The notes beneath the pieces are model-generated. The model saw nothing but the letters and a program-made list of their open reading frames with translations, searched no databases and was not told the origin of the DNA. Below are positions 54,740-63,459 of a stretch of 64,000 bases of DNA, piece after piece. This DNA is from Candidatus Zixiibacteriota bacterium (GTDB lineage: Bacteria; Zixibacteria; MSB-5A5; GN15; FEB-12), in the NCBI GenBank assembly GCA_034003725.1, contig JAVEYB010000001.1, forward strand, positions 394,641 through 458,640, read 5' to 3'. Numbering within the stretch: the first letter of the stretch is position 1; every line of letters starts with the position of its first letter. The position numbers and the translations under genes are program-made.

Positions 54740-54772
54740 AAAAAGAAAGGCCGTCCGACGGTACGGACGGCC
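54740..54772 (-). terminator. Rho-independent terminator of rpoD
   Basis: Read leftward: a perfect 8 bp stem GGCCGTCC (54772-54765) / GGACGGCC (54756-54749) with an 8 nt loop, then TTTCTTTTT (54748-54740). It lies 25 bp after the rpoD stop. Confidence 0.92.
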
Positions 54773-54797
54773 CGGCACGGTCCTTTTCGGGAAGAGC

Positions 54798-55652
54798 CTA
54801 GTTGAGGTAGGCCCGAAGCGATTTGCTGCGCGATGCGTGTCGGAGGCGGCGAATCGCCTTCTCTTTGATCTGGCGCACACGCTCGCGGGTCAGCGAAAAG
54901 CGGGCGCCGATCTCCTCGAGCGTGAGGGCCTTTTCGTGATTCAGCCCGAAATACAGGTTGATCACTTCGGCCTCGCGCGGGGTGAGCGTATCCAGCGCTT
55001 TTTCGATTTCCACGCGCAGCGACTGGCTCAGGAGGGCTTCATCGGGCGACGGCTGGAATTCGTCCTCCAGCACATCGATCAACGAGTTGTCCTCCGAAAC
55101 CGAAAACGGCGCGTCCAGCGAAAGGTGCGAGTTGGATATCTTGAGCGTGTCGGCAACTTCGCCTTCCGATAGCTCCAGCTCCTTGGCGATTTCCTCGGGC
55201 GAGGGTTCTCGCCCAAGTCCCTGTTCCAGGCGGCTGGAAATCTTGCCGATTTTGTGGAGCGTCCCCACTCGATTGAGGGGGAGCCTGACAATGCGGCTCT
55301 GCTCGGCCAGCGCCTGCAGAATCGCCTGTCGAATCCACCAGACCGCGTAACTGATAAACTTGAAACCGCGGGTTTCGTCGAACCGCTTCGCCGCCTTAAT
55401 GAGACCGATATTGCCCTCATTGATCAGGTCAGCCAGCGACAAACCCTGATTCTGATACTGCTTGGCCACCGACACTACGAACCGCAGATTGGCCTTCGTG
55501 AGTTTCTCCAGGGCCTTTTTATCGCCCTGCTTTATGCGACGAGCCAACCGCACTTCTTCGTCGGCGGTAATGAGAGGTGTTTCCCCGATCTCGCGAAGGT
55601 ACAGATCGAGTGACCGATCTTCATCGCGATACTTGAGGGATTGCTTAGCCAC
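54798..55652 (-). CDS. rpoD: Primary-type sigma-70 factor (RpoD/SigA, short form)
   Basis: 284 residues. Region 1.2 is '[20 protein letters not shown]', regions 2.1-2.4 include '[19 protein letters not shown]' and '[19 protein letters not shown]', region 3 '[13 protein letters not shown]', and region 4.2 '[19 protein letters not shown]'. Region 1.1 and the long non-conserved insert of proteobacterial RpoD are absent, as in the Bacteroidota primary sigma. It directs housekeeping transcription and should read the TTGACA/TATAAT-like promoters noted here. The start is GTG 55652 with AGAAGGAG about 13 nt upstream, longer than ideal. It follows htrA by 107 bp. Confidence 0.9.
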   Translation of the reverse strand: MAKQSLKYRDEDRSLDLYLREIGETPLITADEEVRLARRIKQGDKKALEKLTKANLRFVVSVAKQYQNQGLSLADLINEGNIGLIKAAKRFDETRGFKFISYAVWWIRQAILQALAEQSRIVRLPLNRVGTLHKIGKISSRLEQGLGREPSPEEIAKELELSEGEVADTLKISNSHLSLDAPFSVSEDNSLIDVLEDEFQPSPDEALLSQSLRVEIEKALDTLTPREAEVINLYFGLNHEKALTLEEIGARFSLTRERVRQIKEKAIRRLRHASRSKSLRAYLN

Positions 55653-55759
55653 GGTTGTTGTCCAACTCCTTCTGTAACAGTGGTTCCGCGGGCCGGCGCC
55701 GCCGCCCGATCGAGGCGATCGGCCCTGCCTTCTTCCTCACCTGATTGCGTTTATCCTAC

Positions 55760-57265
55760 CTACGGACGGATAACTTTGCGCGCTATCGAGCCGTCAGGCT
55801 CCTGTACGATTAACGGTATGTGGGTACGGGAACGTTCCAGCTGACCCGCCTGTTCCCGGATTTCGGCCAGCGTCGATACCGGCTCATTATTTACCTGCAG
55901 GATGATCGTGCCCTCGGTGATCGAGGCCCGATCAGCTGCCGTTCCGGGAAACACCCGGATGACATACAACCCCTCCACATGCTGAATCCCGATATCGCGG
56001 GCCATCTGCGGAGTAAAAGACACGAGCGCCATCCCCAGCCACTCCGTCGTGGGAACGTCCTGCTGAGGAGTCGGCGATGTTTGAATGGATGCCAGGAACT
56101 GGTCTCGATCGACGACGGTGGTGCGAAGCCGGCGCGACTCCCCGTCGCGCATGACATCGATCGGTACCGACTGCCCGGCCCTCACGGTGGATACCAGCAC
56201 GGAAAACTGGTTGGTATTGATCACTTCCTTATCATTAAACTTGACGACCACGTCACCTTCGCGGATACCGGCAACTTCGGCAGGTGAATTCGCGAAGACG
56301 GAGTCGATCCGGACGCCGTGCACGGCCTGCAGTCCCTGACGCTTGGCCTCACGCTCGGTCAGATCCGACAACCAGACGCCCAGCCAGCCGCGGGTTGCCC
56401 GGCCGCTTGCAATAAGATCCGGCACGATTGCCCGAGCGAGATTGATCGGGATTGCAAATCCGATCCCGACTGAGGACCCCGTCGGCGACGAAATGGCCGC
56501 ATTGACACCGATACACTCGCCGCGAAGGTTCAGCAGCGGCCCGCCGGAGTTGCCGGGATTGATCGACGCATCGGTCTGGATATAATTCTGGTATCGCGGC
56601 GTATCCGCGCCGAACCGGAGGTTGGTGCGTCCCTTGGCGGATATGACGCCGACCGTGACGGTCCGGTCGAGTCCCTGTTGGGGGAACGGATTGCCGATCG
56701 CAATCGCCCAGTCACCCACTTTCAAGTCCTCGGAATCTCCGAACGGAATAGCCGTGACGCCTTCCTCCGGCTCCACTTTCAGTACAGCGAGATCGGTTTC
56801 GCGGTCGGTACCGACGACGGTCGCGTCGTACTCGTAGCCGGTCGACGTTCGCACGACAACTTCCACCGCGTCCTCGATGACATGATTGTTGGTCAGGATA
56901 TAGCCGTCATCGCGAAAGAAAAACCCCGAACCGGACGAGGCCCCGTATCCACGGCCGTGGAAGTACCAGGGGACGTCATTGTCACGGGTGCGGGCCGAAA
57001 TATTGACCACGGCGTCCTGCACGCGTTCGACGACGGCGACGAACGGTGATTCCATCTGACCGTCCCGTTCGACCACCGGGTACGCGCCGGTTTGCCCGAT
57101 ATTGAGCGGCACATCGGCCACGGTACGTGGCGTCAAATCGATCTGGGAGGCCAGAATCACGCCGAACACGACACACGCGACCGCGACCGCGCCGATCGAC
57201 AGCGCCTGTTTTCGGGTGGTGCGGCGGGATTGGTGCGGATGTGAAGAAAAGGGGTGCTCGCCCAA
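55760..57265 (-). CDS. HtrA/DegP-family periplasmic serine protease
   Basis: 501 residues. An N-terminal membrane anchor (about 20-42, 'ALSIGAVAVACVVFGVILAS') places the protease outside the cytoplasm. Triad: His in 'ILTNNHVIEDA', Asp in 'GTDRETDLAVLKV', Ser in 'INPGNSGGPLLNL'. Two PDZ domains follow (about 285-380 and 395-490, with 'RVFPGTAADRASI'). The enzyme degrades or refolds damaged envelope proteins. The start is TTG 57265 preceded by GGAGGAG. An excellent promoter with a palindromic spacer lies upstream. rpoD follows on the same strand. Confidence 0.92.
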   Translation of the reverse strand: MGEHPFSSHPHQSRRTTRKQALSIGAVAVACVVFGVILASQIDLTPRTVADVPLNIGQTGAYPVVERDGQMESPFVAVVERVQDAVVNISARTRDNDVPWYFHGRGYGASSGSGFFFRDDGYILTNNHVIEDAVEVVVRTSTGYEYDATVVGTDRETDLAVLKVEPEEGVTAIPFGDSEDLKVGDWAIAIGNPFPQQGLDRTVTVGVISAKGRTNLRFGADTPRYQNYIQTDASINPGNSGGPLLNLRGECIGVNAAISSPTGSSVGIGFAIPINLARAIVPDLIASGRATRGWLGVWLSDLTEREAKRQGLQAVHGVRIDSVFANSPAEVAGIREGDVVVKFNDKEVINTNQFSVLVSTVRAGQSVPIDVMRDGESRRLRTTVVDRDQFLASIQTSPTPQQDVPTTEWLGMALVSFTPQMARDIGIQHVEGLYVIRVFPGTAADRASITEGTIILQVNNEPVSTLAEIREQAGQLERSRTHIPLIVQEPDGSIARKVIRP

Positions 57266-57293
57266 TGAACTCCTCCGACAGACTTAGCTTTGT

Positions 57294-57322
57294 AATATAC
57301 CGGCCGACATTCGGCCTGTCAA
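57294..57322 (-). promoter_or_regulatory. htrA promoter with palindromic operator in the spacer
   Basis: Read leftward: consensus TTGACA (57322-57317), exactly 17 nt, then TATATT (57299-57294), only one mismatch from TATAAT. The start point falls about 20 bp before the TTG codon. The spacer contains a perfect inverted repeat GGCCGA-ATG-TCGGCC (57316-57302), a good place for a repressor, or for a MerR-type regulator that distorts the spacer. Confidence 0.82.
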
Positions 57323-57549
57323 CTGCAAATACCACGCAAGTTCGTGTTTTTTATAACGATACCGGTCGGGAATCGATTCACTATTTTTGACCGTTTTTAC
57401 CTTATTTTTCACCCCGGCACGGCGGCACTCCATATCTCAGACGTTATACGTCTGTGCCCGGTGGATTGCGACCGGTCATTCTCGATTCTGCGGGCACGGA
57501 AGCGGTCGTATTGACTTTTGCCCGGCCCGTGTCTACTTTCTATCTTACC

Positions 57550-58206
57550 ATGAATTCTCCGCTTACGGATGTGGATCAACTACTGGGAGCCGGGCGGCGA
57601 CTCGATGCCAGGGGCTTCATCGCAGGCAACGATGGAAATCTGTCTATTCGGCGCGCCGACGGGACTATCCTGATCACCGCTTCTGGGCTGCCGAAAGGCC
57701 TGCTCACCCCGGACGATATCGTGCTGGTCGATCCCGAGGGCAACCGGCTGTCGGGTGCGGGGCGGGCGTCATCAGAGTCGGCAATGCACCTGTTCGTCTA
57801 CCGGATGCGGCCCGAATGCCGGGCTTGCGTTCATTCTCATCCGCCGTACGCAACTGCAGCGGCTGTCGCGGGACGGGCGTTGCCGGAAGACGTTCTGCCG
57901 GAGGTGACGGTTTTTGTCGGCCCGATTGCCCTTACGGAGTATGCTCCTCCGGGTACCGAAGCCGTCCCCGGGTCCCTCGCGCCGTTTATTGCCAACCACG
58001 ATGCGTTTCTTTTGCGGAATCATGGCCTGTTGACGATCGGGCGCACGATGGACGAAGCGCTGAGCCGACACGAAACCGTTGAACAATTCGCGCGCATCTA
58101 CCACCTTGCAATGCAGGCCGGATCTGTCGGGCGAATCCCGGACAGCGACTTGGCGCGCCTGAGAGCGATGCGGCGGCAGCTCACCGAATCGTTACCGCCC
58201 CGATGA
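57550..58206 (+). CDS. Class II aldolase/adducin family protein
   Basis: 218 residues, a zinc-dependent aldolase fold (fuculose-phosphate aldolase type). 'FIAGNDGNLSIRRADG' is the phosphate-binding GN-GN-S segment. Glu in 'ASSESAMHLFVY' is the likely catalytic acid. Zinc ligands are the two His of 'CVHSHPPYATA' and the His of 'LLRNHGLLTIG'. The upstream extension to 57454 has no support; ATG 57550 gives the family length, although no clear SD is seen. It is the first gene of a run containing folB and folK, 13 bp before the PLP-fold gene. The substrate is unknown. Confidence 0.85.
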   Translation: MNSPLTDVDQLLGAGRRLDARGFIAGNDGNLSIRRADGTILITASGLPKGLLTPDDIVLVDPEGNRLSGAGRASSESAMHLFVYRMRPECRACVHSHPPYATAAAVAGRALPEDVLPEVTVFVGPIALTEYAPPGTEAVPGSLAPFIANHDAFLLRNHGLLTIGRTMDEALSRHETVEQFARIYHLAMQAGSVGRIPDSDLARLRAMRRQLTESLPPR

Positions 58207-58219
58207 GGAGATCAAGCCG

Positions 58220-59401
58220 ATGGTAATCACAAAAGTGCAATTGGAAAAAGCCAATCGGCTGTTTCAGATGCCTCCCGGACTTATGTCATTTGTCCGGTCA
58301 GAAGAGCGCAAGGGGCTGCTGAAACGCGACGACGTAATCGATCTGGCCGGCTTTTCGTGGCCGGCTGCCACGACCGACAGACCGTTGTCACCATCGGCAC
58401 TCCTGCCGGCGGGGCCGGAGCGACTGGCGGAGCTTCGCGACGAGCTGGCGGCCTGGCTCTCGGCGAGGTATGGATGCCGCGTGGTCGCCGACCGCGAGAT
58501 CTTCATCGGCGGTTCCATCACGTCGCTGGCAACAATGCTCGCGCTGGCGTTTCTCGACGGCGGCGATATCGCGTTTGTCCCGGAACTCGGTCTCCCCAGT
58601 TACCGCCAGGCGGTCACCAGCGCGGGAGCCGAGCCGGTGAGTTACACGATGTCGGCCAAAAGCGGTTGGATGCCCGACTTCGAACGGCTGGGCAGCCGGC
58701 TCGGGCGGGTGGCCCGTCTGGCCTTTGTCAATTCTCCTCATAATCCGACCGGCATGGAACTCTCCGAATCGGACATGGCGGGCCTTGTCTGGACCGCCAG
58801 TCGCGAGCATCTGTTGATAGTCAACGACGCCGCGTATCAATCGATCGCGGAACGTCCGCCGGTGTCGGTGCTCTCGGTTACCGGAGGTTCGCGGGTCGGA
58901 CTCGAACTCCACTCGTTCGCCTACTCGCTCGGTTTGCCGCGACTGCCGTTCGGTTTTGCAGTCGGCAACCGTGACGCAGTGAGTACGCTGAAGCAGGTCG
59001 CTCGACTTATCCCGGTTACGCTGCCGGCGGGGTATGTGGATGTGGCGATCGACGCCATCCGGACGTTTCCCAACCCGGCCCTGCGCGGCGTTCGGCAATT
59101 GCTCACACGGACGGCCGACCGGGCGTCGGCCCTTCTGGAGCTATTGGGACTGCAGGAATCCACGCGGCGAACCATTCCATTTTTATGGGCGAGGATTCCG
59201 TCGCGACGGGACGCCACCGCGTTCGCCCGCCAGCTGTTTCGCCGGCATCGCATCCTCGTCTGTCCGGGCACCGATTTCGGCGACGGCGGAGAAGGGTATC
59301 TTCGGTTCTCCCTGACGGTCGGGGATAAAGCGTATGAAGAGGCGATCGGCCGGATCAAGAAACGGCGCCTGCTGCGCACCGTCAGAAAGGAGGCGCAATG
59401 A
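58220..59401 (+). CDS. Aminotransferase-fold protein lacking the PLP lysine
   Basis: A 393-residue fold-type I aminotransferase-like protein. The class I/II landmarks are present: 'FIGGSITSLATMLALAFLDG', 'LAFVNSPHNPTGMELS' with the ring-binding Asn, 'LLIVNDAAYQSI' with the Asp that pairs with the pyridine N, and C-terminal 'GEGYLRFSLTV' with the carboxylate-binding Arg. But the catalytic segment, normally SFSK...G..(W)R.GY, reads 'HSFAYSLGLPRLPFGFAVG'. Tyr235 (codon TAC 58922-58924) stands in place of Lys, and the following phosphate-binding Arg is also lost. It may be a pseudoenzyme, or a PLP protein with other chemistry. Its stop overlaps the folB start (ATGA). Confidence 0.85.
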   Translation: MVITKVQLEKANRLFQMPPGLMSFVRSEERKGLLKRDDVIDLAGFSWPAATTDRPLSPSALLPAGPERLAELRDELAAWLSARYGCRVVADREIFIGGSITSLATMLALAFLDGGDIAFVPELGLPSYRQAVTSAGAEPVSYTMSAKSGWMPDFERLGSRLGRVARLAFVNSPHNPTGMELSESDMAGLVWTASREHLLIVNDAAYQSIAERPPVSVLSVTGGSRVGLELHSFAYSLGLPRLPFGFAVGNRDAVSTLKQVARLIPVTLPAGYVDVAIDAIRTFPNPALRGVRQLLTRTADRASALLELLGLQESTRRTIPFLWARIPSRRDATAFARQLFRRHRILVCPGTDFGDGGEGYLRFSLTVGDKAYEEAIGRIKKRRLLRTVRKEAQ

Positions 59402-59799
59402 GCGATGTGATTCGCATGGGAGGGCTGTCGTTTTACGGCTACCACGGCGTCACTGCTGCGGAAAAGGAGACAGGCCGCGTGTTTGAGATCGACTGCGAGA
59501 TGGAAGTCGACCTGGCCCAACCGGGGAAAACCGACCGCCTCAAAGATACGGTGGACTACTATCGTGTCTATCAGGTGATCAAGGAATCGGTTGAGGGGAC
59601 TGCATATTCGCTGCTCGAGGGTCTGGCCAACCGTATCGCGACAAATATCCTTGACATGTTTCCGGTCTACCGGGTAACTTTGAAAGTCCGAAAATTGCAC
59701 CCGCCAATCCCCGGGCAGGTGAAGTTTATCGAGGTTGAAGTCACCCGCCACCAGGGGGATACGGCCAAGTTGACCGACCCCGACCATCAGCCGACATAA
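59398..59799 (+). CDS. folB: Dihydroneopterin aldolase
   Basis: 133 residues. Cleaves dihydroneopterin to 6-hydroxymethyl-dihydropterin in folate synthesis. 'IRMGGLSFYGYHGVTAAEKE' is the family opening with the substrate-binding Glu, and 'DTVDYYRVYQVIKESVEGTA' plus 'SLLEGLANRIATNIL' carry the ring-binding Glu. 'VTLKVRKLHPPIPGQVKFI' includes the catalytic Lys. Slightly long at the C-terminus (usual length about 120). Coupled to the gene before it by a 4 bp overlap and 10 bp before folK. Confidence 0.93.
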   Translation: MSDVIRMGGLSFYGYHGVTAAEKETGRVFEIDCEMEVDLAQPGKTDRLKDTVDYYRVYQVIKESVEGTAYSLLEGLANRIATNILDMFPVYRVTLKVRKLHPPIPGQVKFIEVEVTRHQGDTAKLTDPDHQPT

Positions 59800-59809
59800 A
59801 GGAGTATCA

Positions 59810-60319
59810 ATGGCTGACACTGTCTATCTTCTGCTCGGCTCCAACCTGGGAAATCGCGAGCGGCACATGCAGGTGGCACTGGACAAACTGCAGAGTCTCG
59901 AAGGGCTGGAGGTCATCGCGACCTCGCCGGTGTATCTGTCCGACGCCGTGGGGATGCCCGACGGCAGTCCGTCGTTTCTCAACCAGGTGGTCAAATGTGA
60001 GTACCTGTATCCCCCTCACGAGTTGCTGCACAGTGTCGAGAAGATAGAAGCGGCCATGGGGCGGACGGACAAGGGGACGTATCAGTCGCGCATTATCGAT
60101 ATAGACATTTTGCTGTTTGGTGACCGGGTGTTGCAGCTCGATGACCTCACCGTTCCGCATCCGTCGCTTCTGGAACGCCCGTTTGCATTGATACCGCTTC
60201 TGGCGATTGACCCGGAACTTGTCGATCCCCGAACCGGCACTCCGCTCGAATCGTACGTCGACAGCCGGGACCGCGAGCGCGTGCTGCTGTATAAAGATCA
60301 TGTCGCACGTAACGTCTGA
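59810..60319 (+). CDS. folK: 6-hydroxymethyl-dihydropterin pyrophosphokinase
   Basis: 169 residues. Transfers pyrophosphate from ATP to hydroxymethyl-dihydropterin, after FolB. 'VYLLLGSNLGNRERHMQVAL' is the family start. 'GRTDKGTYQSRIIDIDILLF' contains the signature with the Mg2+-binding Asp pair (DIDIL), and 'LTVPHPSLLERPFALIPL' follows. SD AAAGGAG 6 nt upstream. The end overlaps the nucleoside kinase start by 20 bp. Confidence 0.95.
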   Translation: MADTVYLLLGSNLGNRERHMQVALDKLQSLEGLEVIATSPVYLSDAVGMPDGSPSFLNQVVKCEYLYPPHELLHSVEKIEAAMGRTDKGTYQSRIIDIDILLFGDRVLQLDDLTVPHPSLLERPFALIPLLAIDPELVDPRTGTPLESYVDSRDRERVLLYKDHVARNV

Positions 60320-60965
60320 GCCGAACTACATAGCGGTCGAGGGCGTAATCGGGGTCGGCAAGACCACGTTCGCCGAGATGCTCGCGCAGTGCCTCGATGC
60401 CGAGGTGGTCCGCGAAGAGGTGTTGGAGAACCCGTTTTTGACCGACTTCTATAAGAACCGCAAGCGACACGCTTTCTCCTGCCAGTTGTACTTTTTGATC
60501 TCGAGATTTCAGCAGCAGCAGCAGTTGATGGTGCGCGACTTGTTCGCGCAGCGTATAGTTGCCGACTATCTGTTCGCCAAGGACCAGATTTTCGCTTCCC
60601 TCAATCTTTCGGAGCGCGAACTGGCGCTGTACGACAAGATCGCTCCCGTGCTTGCGCAGAATATCCCGAGGCCCGATCTGGTCATTTACCTGCAGGCGTC
60701 TACTCCCACGCTGCAGGGCCGTATCCGAAAGCGCAACCTGCCGTTTGAACGGTCGATCGACAGCGAATACATCGAGAGCGTCAATAAGGCGTACGATTAT
60801 TTCTTCTTTCACTACACCGACACACCCCTGCTGGTGGTCAAAACCGACGACATCGACTTCGTCAACAATTCCCGCCAGTTCGACGACCTGATCGACCAGA
60901 TTCAGAAACCGATCACCGGAAAAATCTACTACGTTCCCTCGGGTGAACTCACGGAAAAACAATAG
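60300..60965 (+). CDS. Deoxynucleoside kinase (dNK family)
   Basis: 221 residues. The P-loop is 'YIAVEGVIGVGKTTFAEML', and 'IYLQASTPTLQGRIRKRNL' with 'PFERSIDSEYIESV' includes the R-x-R lid region of the deoxyadenosine/deoxyguanosine kinase family. It phosphorylates salvaged deoxynucleosides; the exact base preference cannot be read. ATG 60300 overlaps the folK end by 20 bp. The longer frame to 60207 is entirely inside folK and begins with unrelated residues. It is followed by panB after 3 bp. Confidence 0.88.
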   Translation: MSHVTSEPNYIAVEGVIGVGKTTFAEMLAQCLDAEVVREEVLENPFLTDFYKNRKRHAFSCQLYFLISRFQQQQQLMVRDLFAQRIVADYLFAKDQIFASLNLSERELALYDKIAPVLAQNIPRPDLVIYLQASTPTLQGRIRKRNLPFERSIDSEYIESVNKAYDYFFFHYTDTPLLVVKTDDIDFVNNSRQFDDLIDQIQKPITGKIYYVPSGELTEKQ

Positions 60966-60968
60966 GCC

Positions 60969-61790
60969 ATGTCATCAATCAAAAAGCGCGTCAAGACGAA
61001 CGTTCAGACGATCGTCGGTATGAAAGCCAAAGGCGAGCGTATTGCCGTACTGACGGCGTACGATTTTTTCACGGCGAAACTGCTCGACCAGGCCGGCATT
61101 GATATCATGCTGGTCGGCGACTCGGCCAGCAACGTGATTCACGGGCACGCGTCGACACTGCCGATCACCATGGACACCATGATTGCCCATACGGCTGCTG
61201 TTGCGCGCGGCACCGAGCGGGCGCTGGTGGTCGCCGATATGCCCTTTCTTTCTTTTCAGCCGTCGACGGAAACGGCGGTCTTCAATGCGGGACGATTTCT
61301 CAAGGAGGGCGGCGCCGAGGCGGTGAAAATCGAGGGAGGGCTGGAGATGGTCGCTACGATCACGCGTGTGATCGAGTGCGGCATTCCGGTGATGGGACAT
61401 ATCGGCCTGACGCCGCAGTCCATTCATCGCTTTGGCGGTCCCAAAGTGCAGGGGCGGGCCGAGCGGTCACGCGCTTACCTCATGGAGTCCGCACTGGCGC
61501 TCGAGGCCGCCGGCTGCTTTGCAGTCGTGTTGGAGTTGTTTGATACCAACGCCGCCTCGGAAATCACCAGCGCGCTCAAGACTGCGGCGACGATCGGGAT
61601 CGGCGCCGGGAAATACTGCGACGGGCAGGTACTGGTGATCAACGACATGCTCGGCCTTCGCGACGAATCGTTCAAACCGAAATTCCTTCGCGAGTATGTG
61701 GACCTGAAACCGATCATTTCCGATGCGGTCAAACGGTACATCGACGACGTGCGATCCGGCTCGTTTCCATCGGAAGACGAATCGTACTGA
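60969..61790 (+). CDS. panB: 3-methyl-2-oxobutanoate hydroxymethyltransferase
   Basis: 273 residues. Adds a hydroxymethyl group from 5,10-methylene-tetrahydrofolate to ketoisovalerate, the first pantothenate-specific step. 'IAVLTAYDFFTAKLLDQAGI' and 'IMLVGDSASNVIHGHASTLP' (Mg2+-binding Asp) are diagnostic. 'EAVKIEGGLEM' and 'VMGHIGLTPQSIHRFGG' carry the other metal and catalytic residues. Its need for a folate cofactor fits its place after folB and folK. No panC is seen in the window. Confidence 0.95.
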   Translation: MSSIKKRVKTNVQTIVGMKAKGERIAVLTAYDFFTAKLLDQAGIDIMLVGDSASNVIHGHASTLPITMDTMIAHTAAVARGTERALVVADMPFLSFQPSTETAVFNAGRFLKEGGAEAVKIEGGLEMVATITRVIECGIPVMGHIGLTPQSIHRFGGPKVQGRAERSRAYLMESALALEAAGCFAVVLELFDTNAASEITSALKTAATIGIGAGKYCDGQVLVINDMLGLRDESFKPKFLREYVDLKPIISDAVKRYIDDVRSGSFPSEDESY

Positions 61791-62021
61791 ACGGCGATAA
61801 TTCGTCCTCGCGTTCGGTTCATGTCCCGTTACCCCTTTTAGGTTGACACGCGCTGTCGTGCGGGTCAATATTGCCGGTACGGCAGTTTGACAGCAGCAGT
61901 GTGAACTGCAAAGATCATTCTGAGGGGCTATCCGGCGGTTGGGTGCACAACCGTAGCTCGTCCGGTTGGTTGGTGTCACGGAGAGTTCAGTTGTAGAATT
62001 GAACACAGGAAAGGACACTGT

Positions 62022-62846
62022 ATGCAGGAGTACCTTGACCTGATCAAAGACTGGGCGGCGATGTACGGACTGCGCGTACTCGGCGCCATCGCGATACTTA
62101 TAATCGGACGGCTGGTCGTGAGTATCCTGGCTGGATTGCTTCGCCGCGTACTTGACCGGGCGGGCACGGATCCGACCCTGTCGCGCTTCCTGATTGCGTT
62201 AAGCCGGATCGCGCTGCTCACGTTCGTGATTATCGCCGCACTCGGCACTCTCGGTGTGCATACGGCATCGTTCATCGCCGTAATCGGCGCTGCCGGGTTG
62301 GCCGTGGGGTTCGCTCTGCAGGGGTCACTGGGTAATTTCGCATCGGGTGTGATGTTAATCATATTCCGGCCGTTCAAAGTCGGTGATTATGTCGAGGCGG
62401 GCGGCACCGCGGGCTCCGTCGAAGAAGTGAACATCTTTCACACCGTGCTCCGATCGCCCGACAACCGCCAGATCATCGTACCCAACGGGAAGATAACCGG
62501 CGATACCATCACCAACTACTCGGCCATGGACACCCGCCGTGTCGACCTGGTGTTCGGCATAGGTTACGGCGATGACATCAAGAAGGCCAAGCAGATTCTC
62601 GAGAGGATTTGCAGGGAAGACAGCCGGGTGCTCGATGATCCCGCACCGACCATCGCCGTATCCGAACTGGCCGACAGCTCGGTCAACTTCGTTGTTCGTC
62701 CGTGGGTCAAAACCTCGGACTACTGGGCGGTGTATTTTGATCTTACGGAGCGGGTGAAACTCACATTCGACCGCGAAGGAGTTTCGATTCCGCTTCCGCA
62801 GCATGACGTGCACCTATATCGGCAGGGGATACCCGAAAAGGGATAG
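62022..62846 (+). CDS. mscS: Small-conductance mechanosensitive channel (MscS)
   Basis: A 274-residue channel that opens on membrane tension to release solutes on osmotic downshock. Three TM helices; the pore helix TM3 is 'AVIGAAGLAVGFALQGSLGN', with the usual Gly/Ala packing, followed by 'FASGVMLIIFRPFKVGDYVE'. The cytoplasmic vestibule contains 'PNGKITGDTITNYSAMDTRR'. SD AGGAAAGG upstream of ATG 62022. The 231 bp before it contain a TTGACA (61843-61848) but no convincing -10. The MscL gene follows. Confidence 0.93.
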   Translation: MQEYLDLIKDWAAMYGLRVLGAIAILIIGRLVVSILAGLLRRVLDRAGTDPTLSRFLIALSRIALLTFVIIAALGTLGVHTASFIAVIGAAGLAVGFALQGSLGNFASGVMLIIFRPFKVGDYVEAGGTAGSVEEVNIFHTVLRSPDNRQIIVPNGKITGDTITNYSAMDTRRVDLVFGIGYGDDIKKAKQILERICREDSRVLDDPAPTIAVSELADSSVNFVVRPWVKTSDYWAVYFDLTERVKLTFDREGVSIPLPQHDVHLYRQGIPEKG

Positions 62847-62959
62847 CAAAGGATGCGCTCGCCTTTCCGGTTGCGAATGCTGCAGGGCTGAGCACCGGGT
62901 GGGTCGCACGCACGTGTCCCGACATATAACCGCAGGTTTCTGGGAAAGGGAACTACGTT

Positions 62960-63421
62960 ATGGGGATGATGAAGGAGTTCAGGGAATTTGCCGTGAAGGG
63001 CAATGTCGTCGACATGGCCGTCGGCATCATCATCGGTGCGGCGTTCGGTACGATCGTCAAGTCGCTGGTCGACGACGTTCTGATGCCGCCGATCGGCTTG
63101 TTGCTCGGCAATGTTGATTTCTCCAACCTGTTTATCGTGTTGAAACAGGGCGCTACCGCGGGGCCATATCTTACGCTGGCCGACGCCAACGCGGCCGGAG
63201 CAGTTATTCTCAAGTATGGCACGTTTATCAACACGGTGATAAGCTTTTTGATCGTATCATTCTCGGTCTTTATTCTCATCAAGAACATCAACCGTCTCAA
63301 GCGTGAGAAGCCGGCGCCGGAGGCGGCGCCCACGACCAAGGAGTGTCCGTACTGCCTCTCGGTCATTCCGATCAAGGCCACGCGCTGCGCCCACTGCACG
63401 CAGGAGTTGCGGTCCGCCTGA
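62960..63421 (+). CDS. mscL: Large-conductance mechanosensitive channel with C-terminal zinc ribbon
   Basis: 153 residues. '[20 protein letters not shown]' and '[20 protein letters not shown]' form the family's N-terminal helix and TM1 pore. TM2 is '[20 protein letters not shown]'. After TM2 and a short linker the protein has '[20 protein letters not shown]', a CxxC-CxxC zinc ribbon in place of the plain C-terminal helix bundle. Such ribbons occur in some MscL proteins. It is the emergency release valve at high turgor, alongside MscS. Confidence 0.93.
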   Translation: MGMMKEFREFAVKGNVVDMAVGIIIGAAFGTIVKSLVDDVLMPPIGLLLGNVDFSNLFIVLKQGATAGPYLTLADANAAGAVILKYGTFINTVISFLIVSFSVFILIKNINRLKREKPAPEAAPTTKECPYCLSVIPIKATRCAHCTQELRSA

Positions 63422-63459
63422 GAACTCGATCGCTCTGAGTGTGCGGTGCATGATGTGCG

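Noticed and set aside
58220-59401. Frameshift or sequencing error explaining the missing PLP lysine
   Set aside because: The frame is intact through the motif (Ser-Phe-Ala-Tyr) and conserved segments occur before and after it. A single substitution error would not also remove the Arg.
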